From assembly GCA_027459505.1 (NCBI GenBank), contig DAIDIE010000018.1, positions 174,509 through 238,508 on the forward strand: a DNA stretch of 64,000 nt. Reading direction: 5' to 3'. Source of the DNA: Acidobacteriota bacterium. Its GTDB lineage: Bacteria; Acidobacteriota; Terriglobia; Terriglobales; SCQP01. Every line of letters begins with the position of its first letter. Within the stretch, counting starts at the first letter, position 1. Made by a program: the position numbers and the translations under genes. Shown in pieces: positions 60,415 to 64,000 of this stretch. Under the pieces are notes generated by a model. The model did no database searches. It was not told the origin of the DNA and was given only the letters and a program-made list of their open reading frames with translations.

Positions 60415-61851
60415 ATGCGAGCTCTGCTTTGCTCCCTGGCCCTGCTTTTTGCCGTCAGCGTCCCGTCCCTGGCCGCCCCTCCGCCCTCCTCGCTTACCCC
60501 GCCTCAACAGCGGCTGCTGCGTGGCGGCTGGCGCCGCGCCGGCTTGACCAACGGCTGGGTTTACGTCCACCTGCAGGGAACTCCGCAACAGCTTGGCTTC
60601 CAGCATGGCTACTTGCTCGCCCCGGAAATCTCCGATGCGCTGGCCATGTTCAAGCTCAAACTGCCGCACACCACTGGAAAAAGTTGGCATTTCTACCGGG
60701 TCGCCGCCCGCGACGTTCTGCTGCCGCATATCGAGAAGCAATATCGCCAGGAACTGCAGGGCATCAGCGATGGTCTGCGCGCCCATGGGGTGCGCGCCGA
60801 TCTCCTCGACGTGATTGTGCTTAATGCCTTTGAGGAGCTGCCCTACTATTACGTGCCCTGGTATAACAAGCTGCACGCCACGCCCACCCCGCCGCGGGTA
60901 CAGGCACAGCCCAACTGCAGCGCCTTTGTCGCCACCGGCAGCTATACCAAGGACCACAACGTGGTGATGGGCCACAACACCTGGACCTCTTATATGACCG
61001 GTGAGCGCTGGAACGTCATCTTCGACATCGTTCCCCAGCACGGCTATCACATCCTGATGGACGGCTTTCCCGGCGTCATCACCAGTAACGACGATTTCGG
61101 CATCAACTCCGCCGGCCTGATGATCACCGAAACCACCATTACCTCGTTTGTTGGCTGGAAGAACGATGGCATTCCCGAGTTCGTTCGCTCCCGCAAAGCC
61201 ATGCAGTATGCCTCCAGCATCGACGATTACGTGCGCATCATGGAGGCGGGCAACAACGGCGGATACGCCAATGACTGGCTGATCGGCGACCGCAAGACCG
61301 GCGAGATCGCGCGCCTCGAGCTGGGCTTGAAGCACGTGCGTGTCTGGCGCACCAGGGACGGTTTTTACGGAGGCGCCAATTACCCCAGCGATCCGCGGGT
61401 GATGCACGACGAGTGCCCCGGCTTCAACGACACCAACATTCGCCTCAGCCCCAACGCCCGCCGCGCCCGCTGGCATCAGCTGGCCGCCCAGTACAAGGGC
61501 AAGATCGATCTCAAACGCGCCGAAGCCTTCGAGTCCGATACGTACGACGTGGTGACCAAGTCCAAACACCCCTGCCTGCGCACCTTGAGCGGGCACGGCG
61601 AACTCGACGCCAACGGTTACGATCAGTGGGCCTGGGGCGCCTACTATCCTGGCGGCACGGTGAGCAACAAGGTAGTCGACGCCGCCGATGCCAAAGCCAT
61701 GCGCTTTGAAGCCGCCTTCGGCCATGCCGACGGTATCGCCTTCAACGCCGCGCAGTACCTCAAAAAACATCCCCAGTTCGCCTGGGAGAAACCCTTCCTG
61801 AATGACCTTCCCGCCGGTACCTGGACCGAGTTCAAAGCGGGGGAGAAGTAA
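60415..61851 (+). CDS. C45/phospholipase-B-like Ntn hydrolase, secreted
   Basis: This 478-residue protein has a Sec signal peptide (LLCSLALLFAVSVPSLA, about 4-21) and matches the C45/phospholipase-B-like group of N-terminal-nucleophile hydrolases. The expected nucleophile is the cysteine in QPNCSAFVATGSYTKD (about 168), preceded by EELPYYY and followed by VVMGHNTW; self-cleavage before this Cys would produce two chains. Other landmarks are GFQHGYLLAPEI, ITSNDDFGINSAGLMITETT and NNGGYANDWLIGDRKTGEIA. Substrates of relatives include phospholipids, acyl-coenzyme A:6-APA and peptides, so the substrate is open. A stem-loop follows the stop codon. Confidence 0.85.
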   Translation: MRALLCSLALLFAVSVPSLAAPPPSSLTPPQQRLLRGGWRRAGLTNGWVYVHLQGTPQQLGFQHGYLLAPEISDALAMFKLKLPHTTGKSWHFYRVAARDVLLPHIEKQYRQELQGISDGLRAHGVRADLLDVIVLNAFEELPYYYVPWYNKLHATPTPPRVQAQPNCSAFVATGSYTKDHNVVMGHNTWTSYMTGERWNVIFDIVPQHGYHILMDGFPGVITSNDDFGINSAGLMITETTITSFVGWKNDGIPEFVRSRKAMQYASSIDDYVRIMEAGNNGGYANDWLIGDRKTGEIARLELGLKHVRVWRTRDGFYGGANYPSDPRVMHDECPGFNDTNIRLSPNARRARWHQLAAQYKGKIDLKRAEAFESDTYDVVTKSKHPCLRTLSGHGELDANGYDQWAWGAYYPGGTVSNKVVDAADAKAMRFEAAFGHADGIAFNAAQYLKKHPQFAWEKPFLNDLPAGTWTEFKAGEK

Positions 61852-61861
61852 CTGCTTTGTC

Positions 61862-61892
61862 CTCCGCGAAGCCGCGGTTTGGCTTCGCGGAG
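61862..61892 (+). terminator. stem-loop after the C45 gene
   Basis: A perfect 12-bp stem (61862-61873 with 61881-61892) with a 7-nt loop begins 10 nt after the stop codon. No T run follows, so terminator activity is likely rather than certain. Confidence 0.55.
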
Positions 61893-61910
61893 TTGCCTCC
61901 GCGGGAATGG

Positions 61911-62029
61911 AACTGCGCCTTGGCGTTACGTTGTCGGCACTGAGGTTGCAACCCAGCGCAGGGGACCCGCGTGGCGGAGCCACGCCCGGGAAAGTAGCCA
62001 GGGATGAAGTCCCTGGTCAGCCGCGGTGC
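61911..62029. repeat. dispersed 120-bp repeat, copy A
   Basis: This copy shares about 120 bp with copies B (62706) and C (62980). Conserved parts are CTTGGCGTTACG, CAACCCAGCGCAGG, an internal inverted repeat CGTGGC-GGA-GCCACG and a hairpin CCAGGGA-TGAAG-TCCCTGG. A 37-bp fragment of the same repeat begins again at 62037. Confidence 0.85.
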
Positions 62030-62195
62030 CCCAAATAACGCGCCTTGGCGTTACGTGGGCGGCGCCGAAGGCGTGGCGATGGGCGCCGGTGTGGTTCGCC
62101 TACGGCCCGCAACGGATCGCGCCAGGCGCGGGCGGCGCGGTATCGTCGAGTTCTTCTTCCGGCTCGTCGCTGAATTCCTCAGGATCGTCACTGCA

Positions 62196-62600
62196 ATGAA
62201 GATGATTTACAAACTAGCACTTGTCCTGCTCGTGCTCCTGGCGGTCGCAGGCTGTATGGCGTTGTACAACATGTTCTTTGACGTGATCCTTGAACCGAAA
62301 GACGTTCAGACTTTCAAGGTCCAAGAACTTCGAGGGACGCACCCGACTCGGCTACAGCTTTCTGGCTTGGCATTCAACAGTTCGATGGGGGTGCGCAAAA
62401 TTACCACAAAGAGAGATGGGACTGCCGTAGTCGTGTTGGTGCATCTCTCGTTGGCACACAGAGGAGCGTCTGGGAATTTTGCATATGAGCTGACAATACC
62501 GGACTCCGTCAACGAAGTGCGCTTTGGCCACAGTGTCACACCCGTATGGAAGAGGGGAACCCCATCATCCGAAGTACCGAGTCCGCCGAGTACGCATTGA
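62196..62600 (+). CDS. small putative lipoprotein
   Basis: This 134-residue frame starts MKMIYKLALVLLVLLAVAGC, a typical lipoprotein signal ending in a lipobox cysteine at residue 20, so the product would be anchored in the membrane. The rest is a short beta-rich region (GTHPTRLQLSGLAFNSSMGV, TAVVVLVHLSLA, FAYELTIPDSVNEVRFGH). I do not recognise the family. The upstream open frame to 62004 runs through the dispersed repeat and was left out. It has no neighbour in an operon and sits between repeat copies, so it may be a recent arrival or a decaying gene. Confidence 0.55.
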   Translation: MKMIYKLALVLLVLLAVAGCMALYNMFFDVILEPKDVQTFKVQELRGTHPTRLQLSGLAFNSSMGVRKITTKRDGTAVVVLVHLSLAHRGASGNFAYELTIPDSVNEVRFGHSVTPVWKRGTPSSEVPSPPSTH

Positions 62601-62705
62601 TGTACGACGCAGCCGCCTATGCTTACCACAATGCGGAGAACACATTGGAAACGGCGTGTGATTACCGCGCCCGGTACTATGGAAAGCGCGCGCGGGTTCC
62701 CCGAG

Positions 62706-62868
62706 GAACTGCGCCTTGGCGTTACGTGGGCGGCGCCGAGGTCGCAACCCAGCGCAGGAAACCCGCGTGGCGGAGCCACGCCCGGGAAAGTAGCCAGGGA
62801 TGAAGTCCCTGGTCAGCCGCGGTGCGGATGAGGTGTTCAATTTCTGCCTGACGGTAGTTTGTCGCGAG
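62706..62868. repeat. dispersed repeat, copy B
   Basis: Same element as copy A, extended by about 40 bp (GATGAGGTGTTCAATTTCTG ... GTCGCGAG) that it shares only with copy C. It carries the CGTGGC/GCCACG and CCAGGGA/TCCCTGG inverted repeats. It overlaps no credible gene. Confidence 0.85.
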
Positions 62869-62979
62869 AGGCGGCATCGTCGCAGTCGAAGGCGCTCGAA
62901 CGCCAGCCCATGCGTTCCAGTCTGCGCACGAATGTCATAAACCTTCAACAGTGGTCCGTCCCCGGATGTCCCACCTAAT

Positions 62980-63137
62980 GCGCTTTGGCGTTACGTGGGC
63001 GGCGCCGAGGTCGCAACCCAGCGCAGGAGACCCGCGTGGCGGAGCCACGCCTGGGAGAGTAGCCAGGGATGAAGTCCCTGGTCAGCCGCGGTGCGGATGA
63101 GGTGTTCAATTTCTGCCCGACGGTAGTTTGTCGCGAG
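62980..63137. repeat. dispersed repeat, copy C
   Basis: Third copy of the element, nearly identical to copy B over about 155 bp, including the same 3-prime extension. Copies B and C end at the same GTCGCGAG, followed by unrelated sequence, which marks an element boundary. Confidence 0.85.
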
Positions 63138-63462
63138 CGTTCGATTCGAGTTTCACCTGCGGGCGCTGTGCGGTACTGCGTCCCTGTTTGCGCACCGGCA
63201 AGCTGGCCGGTTAACGCCGCGCTGGTGGGGCAAGGGCAAGATTAGCCCTCGAATGAATTCACTAGGCGGCGCCGCGCCGCCGTATCCGGGGTTGGCTCGG
63301 GCGTGCAGAAAAGAGACAGAAACGCATCGGGGCGCATGCCCCGATGCGAGCACCCATTCGGGTGTCTTGCACGCTGCATGAAGACGCGGCAAGCTCCATT
63401 CGATGCCCAGGGTGCCCCTAAAAGCGGCCGTGCCGCCCACTCACGGTATCTCCGCTCCCACC

Positions 63463-63545
63463 CCTCCCGTTTCCCGTGCCCGTTTCCCGTTCCCCAATTC
63501 CCGTTCCCCAATTCCCGTGCCCTGATTCCTGTTTCCCCTTTCCTG
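63463..63545. repeat. degenerate TTCCCG/TTCCCCAA tandem repeat
   Basis: Units such as GTTTCCCGT and GTTCCCCAATTCCC recur about eight times with drift. The purine strand reads as runs of GGGAA, a low-complexity composition seen nowhere else in the window. Confidence 0.75.
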
Positions 63546-63744
63546 TCATCCGCTCCCCCGGCTCACAACCCCCATCTCCACAATCCCCACAATCCCCACT
63601 CCCATCGTCGTAACAATTCCGTAACAGCAATATCACAATCTCGAAACAAGTTTCCCAGCCGCGCCCCCTCATCTAACTCTCCAGGCACAGTTATCTCCAA
63701 ACACCGTCAGGGCCAGCAACGACGCCCGTCCTCATCCACGCCCT

Positions 63745-63817
63745 ACGGACAACTGACAACCGACAACTGACAACTCAAGTGACAACTGACAACCGACAAC
63801 CGACAACTGACAACTGA
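63745..63817 (+). repeat. CAACTGACAA-type degenerate repeat, copy 2
   Basis: Units of CAACTGACAA and CAACCGACAA repeat for about 70 bp and stop 25 nt before the start codon of the final gene. It shares its first 18 bases exactly with the copy at 60327. Confidence 0.8.
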
Positions 63818-63841
63818 TACCCGATCACAAGGAGTCACCTA

Positions 63842-64000
63842 ATGGAAGCAACACTCAACCCCGCCGCCATCCTGGCGGCCTTTTCCACCGGGGCGCGGAG
63901 GTCTCCTCAGGAACCACCTCCGTTTGTTCCCTCCGACCTGCAACAGCGTTTCATGGCCGCCCTCGAGGCCGATGAGGGGCGCAGCCCGCTCGACGCCGTC
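63842..64000 (+). CDS. partial gene, product unknown (cut by window end)
   Basis: The first 53 codons of a gene are present. It starts at an ATG with AAGGAG 7 nt upstream, the best ribosome-binding site in this region, and reads MEATLNPAAILAAFSTGARR followed by a proline-rich stretch and LQQRFMAALEADEGRSPLDA. No signal peptide or recognised domain appears in this fragment. The coding frame is convincing from the ribosome site and base use; the function cannot be judged from 53 residues. Confidence 0.65.
   Translation, partial: MEATLNPAAILAAFSTGARRSPQEPPPFVPSDLQQRFMAALEADEGRSPLDAV

Larger units (their letters stand above)
63138..63841. other. non-coding region with repeats and a hairpin
   Basis: No credible gene is visible in these 700 bases. 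They hold a perfect 11-bp stem with a GCAT loop (63323-63348), a cluster of TTCCCG/TTCCCCAA repeats (63463-63545), a CCACAATCC-rich stretch (about 63,570-63,600) and the second CAACTGACAA cluster (63745-63817). Confidence 0.6.

Noticed and set aside
60121..61983. A 620-codon minus-strand frame opposite the C45 gene.
   Set aside because: It runs through the 12-bp tandem repeat, giving LEAG repeats, and carries no conserved domain. The plus-strand protein has a signal peptide and the C45 motifs.
62546..62803. An 85-codon plus-strand frame downstream of the small lipoprotein.
   Set aside because: It overlaps the lipoprotein end in another frame and half of it lies within dispersed repeat copy B, so it is probably not a gene.
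63745..63817. CRISPR array made of the CAACTGACAA units.
   Set aside because: The units are about 10 bp with no unique spacers between them, and no cas gene is present. It is a degenerate tandem repeat.

Overview
The window is about 60% GC, densely coding, and shows no rRNA, tRNA, phage or IS gene. The gene families point to a soil-type Acidobacteriota bacterium: an alternative complex III (ACIII) operon joined to a caa3 oxidase, a fused alpha/beta 2-oxoacid dehydrogenase E1, several GT-C glycosyltransferases, and short degenerate repeats of the CAACTGACAA type. The taxon is inferred from gene content only.

Positions 1-14,442 hold housekeeping and sensing genes: inorganic pyrophosphatase, a TPR protein, a GT39-like membrane glycosyltransferase, fused E1 alpha/beta, a small membrane-anchored protein, an HD-GYP c-di-GMP sensor, RimO, a hypothetical protein, YacG, a ROK sugar kinase, a xylose-isomerase-like enzyme with a strong terminator, and an SRAP/YedK DNA-damage protein.

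Positions 14,477-32,915 are the accessory island, read leftward from a clear promoter (TTGACA, 16 bp, CCTAAT). A 2,656-residue TcB-TcC fusion is followed 38 nt later by a 3,253-residue TcA protein and then by a small nucleotidyltransferase. Together they make a complete Tc (ABC) toxin. Its TcA carries an N-terminal peptidoglycan-binding module and three APHGL repeat inserts. Its predicted payload, released after the RHS core, resembles a small outer-membrane beta-barrel rather than a known toxin enzyme.

Positions 33,086-46,398 hold envelope and signalling genes: a GlsB/YeaQ-type protein, an OmpA-family protein with a long tail after its OmpA domain, a REC-HisKA-HATPase-REC protein, a second GT-C protein, a triple-PAS histidine kinase with an RMD1-family protein, a methionine-rich outer-membrane-type protein, a cold-shock protein, a DUF169 protein, a glutaredoxin and an alpha/beta hydrolase.

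Positions 46,606-59,849 are one leftward respiratory operon, actABCDEF, an accessory membrane protein, SCO1, then ctaC, ctaD, ctaE and ctaF. Most neighbours overlap by 4-8 bp, which suggests translational coupling. It should carry electrons from quinol through ACIII to a type A2 caa3 oxidase. Positions 59,850-64,000 hold a C45/phospholipase-B-like Ntn hydrolase, a small lipoprotein, several families of dispersed and tandem repeats, and the 5-prime end of one more gene.
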